A stretch of DNA of 64,000 bases from Branchiostoma floridae (lineage: Eukaryota > Chordata > Leptocardii > Amphioxiformes > Branchiostomatidae). Made by a program: the position numbers and the translations under genes. Positions within the stretch are counted from its first letter, which is position 1, and each line of letters begins with the position of its first letter. A model generated the notes under the pieces. The model was not told the origin of the DNA. It did not search any database and saw nothing but the letters and a program-made list of their open reading frames with translations. The DNA lies in the NCBI RefSeq assembly GCF_000003815.2, contig NC_049997.1, positions 7,786,306 to 7,850,305 of the forward strand, read 5' to 3'. Shown here one piece after another: positions 1-11,553 of the stretch.

Positions 1-371
1 CCGGAAACACCCCTCCCGGACACAAAATTCGACCTGCCGGGTCAAGTTCAAACGCGACAAGGCCCAAAGTCAATCCTAGGCAACAGGCAACAACCCCCCA
101 CCCATGCACCAAAAATCGTTGCAATCGCGCGTATCGTTCCGGACACACAGCGCCAAAAGTGCCCCCAAAACACCAAAAATGCCACCTGCAATGTCAAGTT
201 CAAACGCCAGGAGGCCCAAAATCAAACCTGAGTGTTAGGCTACCACCCCCAACCCACGTACCAAAAATCGTTGTGCTCGCACCATCCGTTCACGAGATAC
301 AGCGCCCTACATCCCCGGCTACCGAAAAGTTCCCACCAGCATCAAAACCATACCTGCATACATGCAGGTAA
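1..371. repeat. 3' end of a tandem-repeat mobile element with terminal hairpin
   Basis: Two diverged direct copies of a unit of about 150 bp are visible (about 32-183 and 184-330). They share 'caagttcaaacg', 'aggcccaaa', 'accaaaaatcgttg' and 'acagcgcc'. The element ends in a palindrome, tacctgcata/catgcaggta, at about 352-369. The same organisation, with 'accaaaaatc' units ending in a tacctcca/tggaggta hairpin, is seen at 49023-50090, so both look like members of one non-autonomous family. The left end lies outside the window. The 70-residue open frame here is proline-rich repeat translation, not a gene. Confidence 0.6.
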
Positions 372-1049
372 CAAAATGACTTTAAGAAACTAGCATTAAA
401 TGTACAACTTTGGAACGTAGTCAACTATATTCAAACTGCCGGCATTCTGACTAATGGCAGCTTAAACAAGAGGACCGTTAAGTAGGGCGATAGCCTTGTG
501 TCGAGGGCAACTTGATAAGGTTTAAGGACAGTCAATACGAAGAGCAATGTCACCAAAATGTTGCCGATATCTGAACCCCTTCAGCGGTCATTGACCTTTG
601 ATCTGTGGATCGGGTGTGTGCAGGTTGGGAGCATGTGCAGCAGCAGACCAATTGCCCTGAATCACTAATCCCAGCAGGGATTGGTTATCACTGTCTGACG
701 CACGCCCGGTGGACACACTGAGGATAACTTATAGCCTCCGAAGGAAGGTCTAATTTTTTCTAATACACAGTTGGTCAGATCTTTTGGATAGCTCAGGCTC
801 AACTCTCACAGTATAGGTATAAACAGATCTAGAGAAAAGCAACGCAGCAGATATTGAGTTACCTCGGGCGACACTCTTTACATAAGTGTACCACCATTAT
901 GGCATCTACTGCTTCTCCGGATGTTCTGTAAGCTCCCAGATTTCACCTAATTTCCCTCCATTAAGTGAATCGAAAGCCTTTGAAAAGTCCAAGAAGAGCA
1001 CGACCACCAATCGATTTTTAAGTCCCGACAACACGGCGCTGAAATGATG
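372..1049. other. Intergenic, nothing recognised
   Basis: No open frame with coding character, no RNA gene and no clear repeat was seen. Confidence 0.5.
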
Positions 1050-1530
1050 CTTTAAGTGTACAAGCTAACGTTTTATACCATACTCATGCATGTACACGAT
1101 TATTCGGTATCTGGGACATCCACTTGTGTACACGTTCCCCTTTCTGTGTATGTATCTACATGTTCATGATCTGTTGAAAGACGAGGAGGTGATTTTCTAA
1201 ATATTTGCTAACGATAAATATTGGAATTCTAGTTTACTAGAGAAATGTTGCAACACGCCAATTTGTGGCAATTCAAAGGAAACGCCACACAAAGATTGTC
1301 CCAAATATCCACTGACTCCCACGCTGGACTATCAGTCTTAGGAAGCAGCTATCACTTTGTTTGATGTATAGGGTGATAAATTGTTCTCGGGTGAGCAAGT
1401 TGTTTTGATCAGACAAGATTCCTTAATTTTCGCTCGCTGCATTTCTGAGACAGGGGCTTAAAAACGCTTCAAGAATTTCTAGTTTTGTACCTGCCGCATC
1501 TCTTGAAGGCTTTCGATTCACTTAATGGTG
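1050..1530. repeat. Diverged copy of GPCR copy-1 intron sequence
   Basis: This stretch aligns in the same orientation with 3300-3780 inside the intron of the first GPCR gene. Shared blocks in the same order are 'gggacatc.acttgtg', 'ggaaacgcc.cacaca', 'atccactga', 'ctatcactttgtttgat' and 'aacaagttgtt'. It is either a remnant of a fourth, otherwise lost gene unit upstream or a dispersed repeat inserted twice. Confidence 0.6.
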
Positions 1531-2286
1531 AGAAATCAGTGAGCTTACAGAATACCACTAGATAATCATAAATCCATCTTCAAATGGTACCCGCGCTCAC
1601 TATTCACTATCACACGTCAGCAGACAGATGAAAACTGTAAAAATACTAGCTCGTATAGCAGAAAAAAATAACGTTGTGTGCATAGAAAACTATGCTCAAA
1701 AGACTTCTGAAATCTTGTTTTCTAAGTCTATAGCATATTTGGTTATCTATTGGCTATCTCGCTGTTTGTAAAAATAGCATCTTGACGCTACTAAGGCCAT
1801 GGCTTTGCTGACCACTCTTGTGCCTTACATGTCTCTCATGCGTTGTTTTCCACACAGCTCATGCGGATAACATGTTTTATAGTGCGCTATAAATCAAATG
1901 AGGCTAAAATTCCATTCATTTTGAATATGCACAAACCCCATGAAATGGTGACATTCGTGGTGATGAAAATTCTGTAATCCGTCCATTTTTAGGAAATGTT
2001 GACGACAGCTTTAGTTCAGTCGGTACAGCTTTGAGGCGGCAGGTACAAAACCCGAAATCCGATACCCTTAAGACCACAGCTTTAACCACTGCCCTAATGA
2101 TATTAAGAGCATGTTAGGCTTATTTGATATTCCCTCAGTGTTTTCAAAGGACTTGTAGACGTTGTAGACATAGCGTTATTCCTGTGCGTAGGATGTGGAA
2201 AGTTATCACCTAGCAACAAGTTTGTGCTTCATATTTAATAGGTTATTCGAGTCGCGTTCATCGCATTCTTGGCAGTAGAAAGAGCA
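1531..2286 (+). other. 5' flank of GPCR copy 1
   Basis: No coding sequence. Only the last 100 bases weakly resemble the flank of copies 2 and 3 (a 'tatc.cctagc.ac' block near 2205), so the promoter region of copy 1 has diverged or been replaced. Confidence 0.4.
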
Positions 2287-4984
2287 ATGGCGAACACTAG
2301 CAGGTTGGAACGGGACCTAGTTCCTGCAACCTTCAGTTTACTGACTCTGTTTGGCGTTGTCGGAAACCTCCTGGTTATCTTGGTGATTCTCCAAAGCAGG
2401 CGTCTCCGGACACGGCTGAATCTCTTCATCGTGAACATCGCTGTGAGTGACCTGATCTTCACGGCGCTGTACGGCCCGGTGTCGGCCGTGTCGGTGGCGC
2501 GGTCGGGCGGCCTCAGGGACCACGCCGTCTGCGTCGTGACGGGGATCGTCGGGCTGCTGAGCTGTTACGAGTCGGTCCTGTCCGCGGTGCTGATTGCCGT
2601 GAGCCGCTGCGTCCGCATCACCAGGAGTCACCGTTACGACGAGCTGTTCTCTCGTAAAAGGTGATTTTTTTCAATTTTAGCCAATGCTTTTTATTGCAGC
2701 ATATAGCTTTACAGTAATATCTCATTCTGAGGTAAAGAAAAATTAAGAAATAGAAGGAAGGAAGGTAAAGAATGAGAGAAAGCAAACGAAAAAGAAAGAT
2801 TCCGTACTAACCATAACGTATGATTGTTGTCCGCATCACCAAGAGTCACCGTTACGACGAGCTGTTCTCTCGTGAAAGGTGATTTTTTTCCGAATATCTT
2901 TCTATACCTTCTCATGGCAGCATACGAAAAGTGATAGAGTGGTGCCATACTTAGATTAGACAGTAGAGGCGATGAAACAAATACAGTATTCTGTACTCAA
3001 CACTTGGATGAAATCTCACCCGATATTGACAGCTGAGTTAAGCCTGGTTTGCGGCCTTTTAACAAGATTGTGTTGTATACCCTAGACGGGTATCTTGTGA
3101 TCTCCGTATGATAACTAATTACAGGGTAAAAGAAAACTGAATAGCGTATACAGTAAATGGCAACGTCGTACTAAGCTAAATTTAAAAGGAATGAGGGCAT
3201 GTGCATTACATCAGCAATTCTACCTACAGTGACTTGTGATGAATCCAAATCCCAAGCCCTGTAGATATAACGTTATCATGTATAAACAAAGTAGCATTGA
3301 ATGTTGTAACTGACATATTTCATACTAATACACCTGGCCAATTACTCATTGTTTGTTGGGGACATCAACTTGTGCTCACCTTCCCCCTTCTCTATATCAC
3401 TCTTTCTGGTGCACGTGTGTCTGCACGTACAAGTTCCTGTAATAGCAATATAAGACAGAGCAGATTGCTTTTCTATTTACACTCAGTAAACGTTAATTTT
3501 TTTGTTTCAACTTTGAGTATCATCGACCGAGGTACTTTGTGGGAAATGTATGGCGGGGGAAACGCCGCACACAGTTAGCCCCAATCATCCACTGATGTTT
3601 ACGCTTGATTAGTCTCAGTATGCAACTATCACTTTGTTTGATACATGAGTAAAGACATTGCTCTCGAGTAAACAAGTTGTTGTAATAGGAAACCGTTCAT
3701 CATTTTCATCTGGCTCTATTTCTGGAACAGGTACATAAAACGGACTCATATTCAAAGCGTAACCGGGCGCATCGTTGAATCGTTGAATTTTCTAATGTAA
3801 ATCTCGTTAAAATCTTGTTGGTTTGAAATCACCGTTACGACGGTCCGGCTGCGCAGCTTTCCGGAAGGCTAGGGAAAAGAATTATAAACTCCTATAAGAC
3901 ATCATGACATCATAAACTCCTATAAGACATCATAAGATTCATGGGCAAAATTAGTGTATATTTCTAAGTATACATTTCAATTTTCCATCTTCCACATCCC
4001 AGCAGTTTGGAAATGTGACCTCACCCAAGGCTTAGCAAGAGAGAGAAGGAGATTAAGACTAAGCTTGATAACAACCATGTTCAAATACAATTCAATCACT
4101 ACAATTGGATTAAAAAAAACGGATATTTACTTCCGAACGTTTCAAATGAGATCGATCACTCTTCTTCAGCGTCACTAGAATGACGCTGAAGAAGAGTGAT
4201 GGATGTCACTCGAAAGGTCCAGAAGAAAATGCCCTCTTTGTATCCAGTTATAGAGATTGAATTGTATTTGAATATTGCTTACCTGGATGTCTAACCTTCA
4301 TAAACGTATATAACAACCATATTTTATCTTTTTTACTTCTGAAGGTGTGCGTTGCTTGTGTCAGTTTCCTGGGTGGTGGCCTTCCTTCTTACAACGCCCC
4401 TGCTGTCTGGGTTCGGCAAGCCAGGGTTCAACCCGATACTTCTGACATGTGACTACGACATCCTTGCATCCTTCAACTACATCGTCAGCATCGTGCTCCC
4501 ACTTGCCATCATCTGCAATGTTATCATCATCGTGTCATACGCCTTGATCTACCATAAAGTCAAAGCGTCATCAACTCGCATGCGCGGAAAAAGGACGAAC
4601 TCGAAAGAGAAGAAAATCCCGCCCATCGTTTTGAGCCAGATCAAGAACATGGCAGCGATATACATCGCCTTTAACATCTGCGTTGCGCCTGAGGTTCTAA
4701 TGGGCATTGTCACGCACAAGACTGGGGACAGCATGCGACTCCTGAACCTTGTGGCAAGGATAGTTTTCACGTGTAATTCCTGTGTGAACCCGATCATTTA
4801 CACCGCTGGAAACAAGGAGTTCCGGACTGAGCTCAAGACTCTATGGGAATATGTGTTCCATGGAGGTCAGAAACGCGAACCAAACGTTGTGGAAAGGATC
4901 AGCATGAAGACACTGAGTCTAGGAGAACAGGACACTCCTCAGAGGTTTTCCTCCAATTCCATTGTACAGGAAACCCGTCTGTAA
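2287..4984 (+). CDS. Class A (rhodopsin-like) GPCR, tandem copy 1
   Basis: Seven-transmembrane receptor made by joining 2287-2660 and 4345-4984 (337 residues). The splice is AAAAG|gtgatt to ctgaag|G, with phase 2 joining cleanly. Visible marks are the TM1 motif GVVGN, TM2 NIAVSDL (sodium-site Asp), a TM3 cysteine (AVC) with its loop-2 partner (LLTC), a TM3 end reading SRC where most receptors have DRY, TM6 CVAP in place of CWxP, and TM7 NPIIY. The C-tail is short, Ser/Thr-rich and ends ETRL. This pattern resembles the melatonin/moody/GPR84-like receptors common in invertebrate deuterostomes; the ligand is unknown. The ATG after an upstream TTG-led extension is chosen because all three copies share MANTS. 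The intron is 1684 bp, against about 180 bp in the sister genes, and contains duplicated fragments. Exon 2 is the most diverged of the three copies. Confidence 0.85.
2821..2888 (+). pseudogene. Fragment of GPCR exon 1 with splice donor, inside copy-1 intron
   Basis: The last 50 or so bases of exon 1 (from about 'ccgcatcacc.agagtc' through 'ctcgt.aaag' and 'gtgattttttt') recur here with few changes. The preceding 160 bases match the complete short intron of copies 2 and 3 up to 'cgtatg', just where exon 2 should begin. This marks a rearrangement junction. Confidence 0.8.
3300..3780. repeat. Second copy of the 1050-1530 sequence
   Basis: Direct repeat of the sequence at 1050-1530, here within the intron of GPCR copy 1. 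A 93-codon open frame over part of it has no recognisable features. Confidence 0.6.
4080..4274. repeat. Head-to-head pair of CTGANGAA...GAAA repeats
   Basis: A perfect 20-bp palindrome (4155-4174 and 4181-4200, 6-base centre) joins two inverted copies of one repeat. The right copy reads ctgaagaa, a 6-bp stem gagtga/tcactc around tggatg, then gaaagg. The left copy is its mirror and keeps gaaacg. Both run out to 'gattgaattgtatttgaa'. The same repeat occurs singly at 35211-35310. The core resembles a hammerhead ribozyme, such as those carried by Penelope-like elements; this is an inference. Confidence 0.65.
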
Positions 4985-5836
4985 ACATAGCCTTCAGACT
5001 CGCTATGTTATTTCTTCGTAAGTAAGGATATGTATACTACTGTTATCCCAACACGGCAACAGTTGTAATATACATATATGCCACTAAGGCACCATGCAAT
5101 AATGACAAATAAGCATTCTAAAGTTTTCTGTTGCTTTTGTAACTACAATGCGCAAGCAGGTCATTTTTGTTTTCATTTCAAAATGAAATGTAGATGAAAA
5201 GTTTAATCTATAAATGCTCTGGCCTATTTCATCTTTTACTTTAATGTACGTTGAAAGAAGGTACGTCATGCAACGATATCAAAAGATGATTTCGACTCAG
5301 TGAACCATCAGTATGAAAGACCGAAATCTATCTAATCTCATTCCACCTTCTTGGATGAATGAATTTTCTACCTCAAAGTTGCAGTGGCGCTGAGGGTGGC
5401 AGATAAGAAGGAATATGTTTGCGGCTGCAGCAATGGTTGCAAATCTTTATGAAGTGGGAACAATAACAGCTTGATCCAGGCGTTATTACGCTCAGTGCGT
5501 TTTTATGTCAAATATTTCACAGCCTCAGAACCGCAAGCGCACGCTTTTCTGTACACCACGAGAGCCTTTTGAGTATTACATAACACCGAGTGCAGTCCAC
5601 GAAAGCTATTATAATAGGATTTTAAGAAATTGGTGGGTTATTTTCCTCTCGGGGTTGGTCAAATTGGCATCCAGCATTTTGGAAGCGATTACAGCCATAG
5701 AGGAATCGTTAAAGGAGCTTAATCATGATGACTACATGTATGTATTGCCTTCGACTTGGTCAAATTGAGTCATACATGTATCAATCGACAAAATTTGTTT
5801 CTTATAAATTTGTTGAAACGTATTGACAATAGTGGG
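4985..5836. repeat. Tandem-array spacer, 3' flank of GPCR copy 1
   Basis: Non-coding. It is collinear with 8441-9255 behind copy 2, for example 'aacatagccttcagactcgc' directly after the stop, and 'ttggaagcgatta' near 5681. It therefore belongs to the duplicated gene unit. The open frame at 5505-5768 is broken in the copy-2 version and is not a gene. Confidence 0.75.
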
Positions 5837-5846
5837 ATAGGTTGCC

Positions 5847-6545
5847 TAGAGTCCATTCCAAGACACCATGCGGATGTTTGTTGCCATTGTTTAGAATTTA
5901 TTTCAAAGTTTTGTAATTATATGTCTAGGACATTTGATACTTCAGAAATATTTTAACACTGTTTCAACTTTATAAATATTTCCCTGGTCTTGTAAAACTT
6001 TGGAAATATTCATGGTGTGGAATTGGATACTTCTAATGGTTTCTAAATAATGATAACAGCATTCTACCATTATTAACCATTTTCTACCATTTTTTGTAAA
6101 TGGTTCGGTGGGCTGGGAAGATAGCAATTCACACATCCTTGCAAAGTATGGTTGGGTGCCATGTAACAATGGCCCACCACAAAGGATCCACCAGTGCCCA
6201 GCAGCGAAATCTAAAAATATACAGATGCAACAATAGGGCTTACTTTTATGGGGGCAATGAACTAATTTTACCATTTGGCCAGGTTTACCATTTTTTTGTA
6301 AATAAGTGTAAATGTGAAATAATCACAGAGAGGTTTCACAATTATTCTAAATAAAGATATTTTTGTACAGTTACTTTCAAAATGTTTCTAAAATATTCAA
6401 AGAAATTCAAATAAATGAGTATTTTCTTAGTCAATTTTTTGAAAATAATTCAATTATTGTGGCTCACATATTCTTTTATTCAAAATAATTCAGACTAATT
6501 ATAAATATCGCCTAAAACCCTCATGGTGTCTTGGAATGGACTCTA
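5847..6545. mobile_element. Non-autonomous DNA transposon with 24-bp perfect inverted ends
   Basis: The left end (5847-5870) and right end (6522-6545) are perfect inverted repeats beginning tagagtccattcc. The 699-bp element interrupts a spacer that is continuous behind copy 2 (near 9255), so it was gained after, or lost since, the gene duplication. A TA at each boundary (ccTAgag, ctcTAat) would fit a Tc1/mariner-type target. No transposase frame is present. Confidence 0.8.
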
Positions 6546-7252
6546 ATAGAACGAAGTAGTTTTTTCAAGGCTCATGTATTTGATCTCTTGTTGACCATTT
6601 CTTTAGTCGCCTTGGCTTCTGTACCATATTATAACATAGTACAAGAACATGAATACTTAAAAAATACTTTATTATAATCTGTGTTACCCTGAAGTTAATC
6701 TGTGACAATCACCATCAATTCCCACTGAAGAATTTACTCTGATGTTGAGGTCTTTTTGAATAGTTACTTATGTACTCCACTTTGTGACATTTCAGTTGTC
6801 ATTTCTTGAGTGTAGCATATTTTCGTTTTAGGATAATGTTAGAAAAGCTTTTAAGAACATTCAGTCGATACAACCTTCAAACGCATAAAGGTAGCTAAGA
6901 AAGCCGGTCCTTTTTGATCAAGACCTCCGAATGACGAGAGCCTATTTTTTTAGGTCGGCATAGAAATTTAAAACATGGTGGTAGTTACGAAACGAAATAA
7001 CCATCCTCTTCAAAAAAAAAAGCAACCACGGGATGATCCAAATATAACAGAAAATGTTAACCCTATTTGTTCTGGCTTTCTCGTATTCAAAGGACAAACA
7101 TACCCGTACATATAATTGTTCCAATGCCAGGGGGTGGGATTATGGTAGCTATCTCCTAGCGACAGATTAGTACTTCCTGTCAGCTTACGTTGGTCGTGGC
7201 TACTCCATTAATATTCATGTATTAGCAAGAGAAGGCGCATTTGAGACAAGAC
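6546..7252 (+). repeat. Shared 5' flank of GPCR copy 2
   Basis: Collinear and highly similar to 9270-9952 in front of copy 3. Both include 'ctccattaatattcatgt' about 55 bases before the ATG and 'gagacaagac' directly before it. This conserved block is the probable core promoter, but no canonical TATA box is evident. Confidence 0.6.
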
Positions 7253-8440
7253 ATGGCGAACACTAGCAGGTTGGAACGAGACTTAGTTCCAGCAACCTTC
7301 AGTTTACTGACTCTGTTTGGCGTTGTCGGAAACCTCCTGGTTATCTTGGTGATTCTCCAAAGCAGGCGTCTCCGGACACGGCCGAATCTGTTCATCGTGA
7401 ACATCGCTGTGAGTGACCTGATCTTCACGGCGCTGTACGGCCCGGTGTCGGCAGTGTCGGTGGCGCGGTCGGGCGGCCTCAGGGACCACGCCGTCTGCGT
7501 CGTGACGGGGATCGTCGGGCTGCTGAGCTGTTACGAGTCGGTCCTGTCCGCGGTGCTGATTGCTGTGAGCCGCTGCGTCCGCATCACCAGGAGTCACCGC
7601 TACGACGAGCTCTTCTCTCGTAAAAGGTGATTGTTTATAATTTTTACCCAATTATGTTATTACAAAATATAGCAATTGACAGTGGTACCACATTCTGAGC
7701 TAAAGAGAAAGAAAGTCAGAAGTAGAAAGAAAGAAGAAAAATAACGAGGGAAAGAAGCAAAAGAGAGATTCCGTACTAACTATAACGTATGTACTTGCCT
7801 TCGAAGGTGCGTGCTGTTTGTCTCACTTTCCTGGGTGGTGGCCTTCCTTTGCATAAGTCCCCTACTAGCTGGATTCGGCAAGCCAGGGTTCAACTCGATT
7901 CTCCTGACATGTGACTACGACACCGTTGAATCGTTCCCCTACATCGTCAGTTTCATGCTCCCAGTTGCCATACTTTGTAACGTAGTCATCATCGTTTCGT
8001 ACGTCTTAATCTACCGTAAAGTTAAAGCGTCGTCAACTCGCGTACGCGGAAAGAGGACGAAGCAAAACAAAATCCCGCCCATGGTTTTGAGTCAGATCAA
8101 GAACATGGCAGCAATATACATCGCCTTCAACATTTGCGTGACGCCAGAGGTTCTAGTGGATATTGTCACGTACGAGACTGGGGATAGTTTACGAGTCCTA
8201 AACCTCGTGTCAAGGATAGTTTTCACGTGTAATTCCTGTGTGAACCCGATTATTTACACCGCTGGAAACAAGGAGTTCCGGACTGAGCTCAAGACTCTAT
8301 GGGGACATGTGTTCCATGGAGGTCAGAAACACGAACGAAACGTTGTGGAAAGGATCAGCATGAAGACACTGAGTCTAGGAGAACAGGACACTCCTCAGAG
8401 GTTTTCATCCAATTGCGTTGTACAGGAAACCCGTCTGTAA
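7253..8440 (+). CDS. Class A GPCR, tandem copy 2
   Basis: Join of 7253-7626 and 7807-8440 (335 residues) with a 180-bp intron in the same position and phase as the other copies. Exon 1 encodes TM1-TM3 and differs from copies 1 and 3 by only one residue (Pro for Leu before TM2, in RTRPN). Exon 2 encodes TM4-TM7 and closely matches copy 3. It keeps the SRC end of TM3, CVTP in TM6 and NPIIY in TM7. The third intracellular loop is two residues shorter than in copy 3. Family assignment is as for copy 1: an orphan receptor of melatonin/moody/GPR84-like type. No lesion is seen, so it should be functional. Confidence 0.87.
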
Positions 8441-9952
8441 ACATAGCCTTCAGACTCGCTATGTTATTTCTTTGTAAGTAAGGATATGTATACTACTGAT
8501 ATCCCAACAGTTGTAATATACATATATGCCACTAAGGCACCATGCAGTAATGACAAATAAGTATTCTAAAGTTTTCTGTTGCTTTTGTAAATGCAATGCT
8601 TAAGCAGGTCATTTTTTAGATGAAAATTTTAATCTATAAATGCTCTGACCTATTTCACCTTTTACTTTTATGTATGCTGAAAGAAGGTACGTCATGCAAC
8701 GAGATCAAGAGATGACTTCGACTCAGCGAACCATCAGTATGAAAGACCTAATTATATCTAATCTCATTCCACCCTCTTGGATGAATGAATTTTCTACCTC
8801 AAAGTTGCAGTGGCGCTGAGGGTGGCAGACACTTCGGATGATTGGTATAAGAAGGCATGTGTTTGCAGCTGCAGCAATGGTTGTAAACCTTTATGAAGTG
8901 GGAACAATAACAGCTTGATCCAGTTGTTATTACGGTCAGTGCGTATTTATGTCTAATATTTCACAGGAACAGAACCGCAAGCGCACGCGTTTCAGTTCAC
9001 CACGAGAGCCTTTTGAGTATTACATAACACCGAGTGTAGTCCTTGAAAAGCTATAGGATTGAAAGAAATTGGTGGGTTATTTTCCTCTCGAGGTTGGTCA
9101 AATTGGCATCCAGCATTTTGGAAGCGATTATAGCTATAGAGGAATCGTTAAAGGAGCTTAATCATGATGACTAAATTTATGTATTGCCTTCGACTTGGTC
9201 AAATTGAGTCATACATGTATCGATCGACAAAATGTGATTCTTATCAACTTGTTGAGACGTATAAACAGTAGTGGGGTTTTTTCAAGACTCATGTATTTGA
9301 TCTCTCGTTTACCATTTCTTTATGCGCTTGGCTTCTGTGCCATATTATAACAAGAGCATAGTACAAGAACATGAATACTTAAAAAAGACTTTATTTTAAT
9401 CTGTGTAACCCTGAAGTTAATCTGTGACAATCACCATTGTTTCCCTCTGACGCATTTACTTTGATCCTGAGGTCTTTTTGAATAGTTACGTATGTACTCC
9501 ACTTTGTGACATTTCAGTTGTCATTTCTTGAACGTAGCATATTACCGTTTTAGAATAATGTTAGAAAAGCTTCTAAGAACATTCAGTCGATACAACCGTC
9601 AAACGCATAAAGGTAGCTAAGACAGTCGATCCTTTTTTATCAAGACCTCGGAATTACGAAAGCTTTTCTTAGGTCGGCATAGATTTTAAGTGGTAGTTAC
9701 GAAACCCAAGAACCATCCTCTGAAACCACAGGATGATCCAAATAGAACTGAAAATGTTAAGCATATTTGTTAGGGCTTTCTTGTATCCAAAGGACAAACA
9801 TACCCGTACAAAACATTGTTCCAATGCCAGGCGGTTGGATTATGGTAGCTATCTCCTAGCGACAGATTAGTGCTTCCTGTCAGCTTATGTCGGTCGTGGC
9901 TACTCCATTAATATTCATGTCTTAGCACGAGAAGGCGCATTTGAGACAAGAC
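8441..9952. repeat. Spacer between GPCR copies 2 and 3
   Basis: Non-coding duplicate of the first spacer without the transposon: 8441-9255 matches 4985-5836, and 9270-9952 matches 6555-7252. It carries the 3' flank of copy 2 and the presumed promoter of copy 3. Confidence 0.75.
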
Positions 9953-11137
9953 ATGGCGAACACTAGCAGGTTGGAACGGGATCTAGTTCCAGCAACCTTC
10001 AGTTTACTGACTCTGTTTGGCGTTGTCGGAAACCTCCTGGTTATCCTCGTGATTCTCCAAAGCAGGCGTCTCCGGACACGGCTGAATCTCTTCATCGTGA
10101 ACATCGCTGTGAGTGACCTGATCTTCACGGCGCTGTACGGCCCGGTGTCCGCCGTGTCGGTGGCGCGGTCGGGCGGCCTCAGGGACCACGCCGTCTGCGT
10201 CGTGACGGGGATCGTCGGGCTGCTGAGCTGTTACGAGTCGGTCCTGTCCGCGGTGCTGATTGCTGTGAGCCGCTGCGTCCGCATCACCAGGAGTCACCGG
10301 TACGACGAGCTCTTCTCTCGTAAAAGGTGATTTGTTTTTCTTTTAGTCTTGCCATTTTACTGTGGATTATTGCATTACTTTGGTATCACATTATTAGCTA
10401 AAGAGAAAGAACAGAAAAATAGAAAGAATGAAGGAATTGCATGAGAGAAAAGAAGCGAAGGAGAGACATTCCGTACTAACCATAAGGTATGTACTTGCTT
10501 TCAAAGGTGCGTGCTGTTTGTCTCACTTTCCTGGTTGGTGGCCTTCCTTTGCATAAGTCCCCTACTAGCTGGATTCGGCAAGCCAGGGTTCAACTCAATG
10601 CTTCTGACATGTGATTACGACACCGTTGAATCGTTCCCCTACATCGTCAGTTTCATGCTCCCAGTTGCCATACTTTGTAACGTAGTCATCATCGTATCGT
10701 ATGTCCTGATCTACCGTAAAGTCAAAGCATCATCAACTCGCGTACACGGAAAGAAGACGAAGTCGAAGCAAAACAAAATCCCGCCCATGGTTTTGAGCCA
10801 GATCAAGAACATGGCAGCAATATACATCGCCTTCAACATTTGCGTGACGCCAGAGGTTCTAGTAGGTATTGTCACGTACGAGACTGGGGATAGTTTACGA
10901 GTCCTGAACCTCGTGTCAAGGATAGTTTTCACGTGTAATTCCTGTGTGAACCCGATCATTTACACCGCTGGAAACAAGGAGTTCCGGACTGAGCTCAAGA
11001 CTCTATGGGAATATGTGTTCCATGGAGGTCAGAAACACGAACCCGCTGCGGAAAGAATCAGCATGAAAACCCTGAGTCTTGGAGAACAGGACACTCCTCA
11101 GAGGTTTTCCTCCAATGTACAGGAAACAGCTCTGTAA
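9953..11137 (+). CDS. Class A GPCR, tandem copy 3
   Basis: Join of 9953-10326 and 10507-11137 (334 residues), with a 180-bp intron. Residues encoded by exon 1 are identical to copy 1 and exon 2 is close to copy 2, so the gene looks like a mosaic of its sisters. Class A landmarks are all present: GVVGN in TM1, NIAVSDL in TM2, the TM3 and loop-2 cysteines, SRC instead of DRY, CVTP in TM6 and NPIIY in TM7. The C-tail is shorter and ends ETAL rather than ETRL. Third in a head-to-tail array, it is intact. Confidence 0.87.
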
Positions 11138-11324
11138 ACATAGCCCACAGAATCACAACAGGGTTACGTTGTAAGCTGCAAGGATATGTTAATATTATTC
11201 CTGCTGCTGTTTTGGACCGTGACACCATGCAGGATATTCGGCATATGCTCTTTGGTAAGTGACCAAGTGACCTTTTAGGTAATGTGAATTAAATGGCCAT
11301 TACTTTAGGGAATACATTATATTT

Positions 11325-11553
11325 GACATATCACCGGTGCGGCACTGCGTGGGTCAAACAAATGCATGCTGTGGTGCAGAAGGTGATGAAAGCGTTCAAT
11401 TCTTCAAAGGCTATGACCTACTTAGAAATGATTGCTGCATGTTTGCTATATCAAAATTAGAAAACAAATCGGCAAAAATAACACAACAGTGACGCGTTGA
11501 ATGAACCCCAAAGTGCCGCACCGGTGCCCCAAGTGCAGCGAGATACCACCTTA
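11325..11553. mobile_element. MITE-like element, GGTGCGGCACT family (degenerate)
   Basis: Inverted ends pair 'caccggtgcggcact' on the left with 'agtgccgcaccggtgcccca' on the right, finishing 'gagataccacctta'. The same ends bound the better-preserved pair at 19594-20092. It sits in the diverged 3' flank of GPCR copy 3. Confidence 0.65.

Noticed and set aside
2235-2631. Antisense open frames of 75-115 codons opposite GPCR exon 1 (also 7222-7651 and 9922-10297)
   Set aside because: They mirror a GC-rich transmembrane-coding exon, are Arg/His/Asp-rich and recur only because the exon is duplicated. They have no features of their own.
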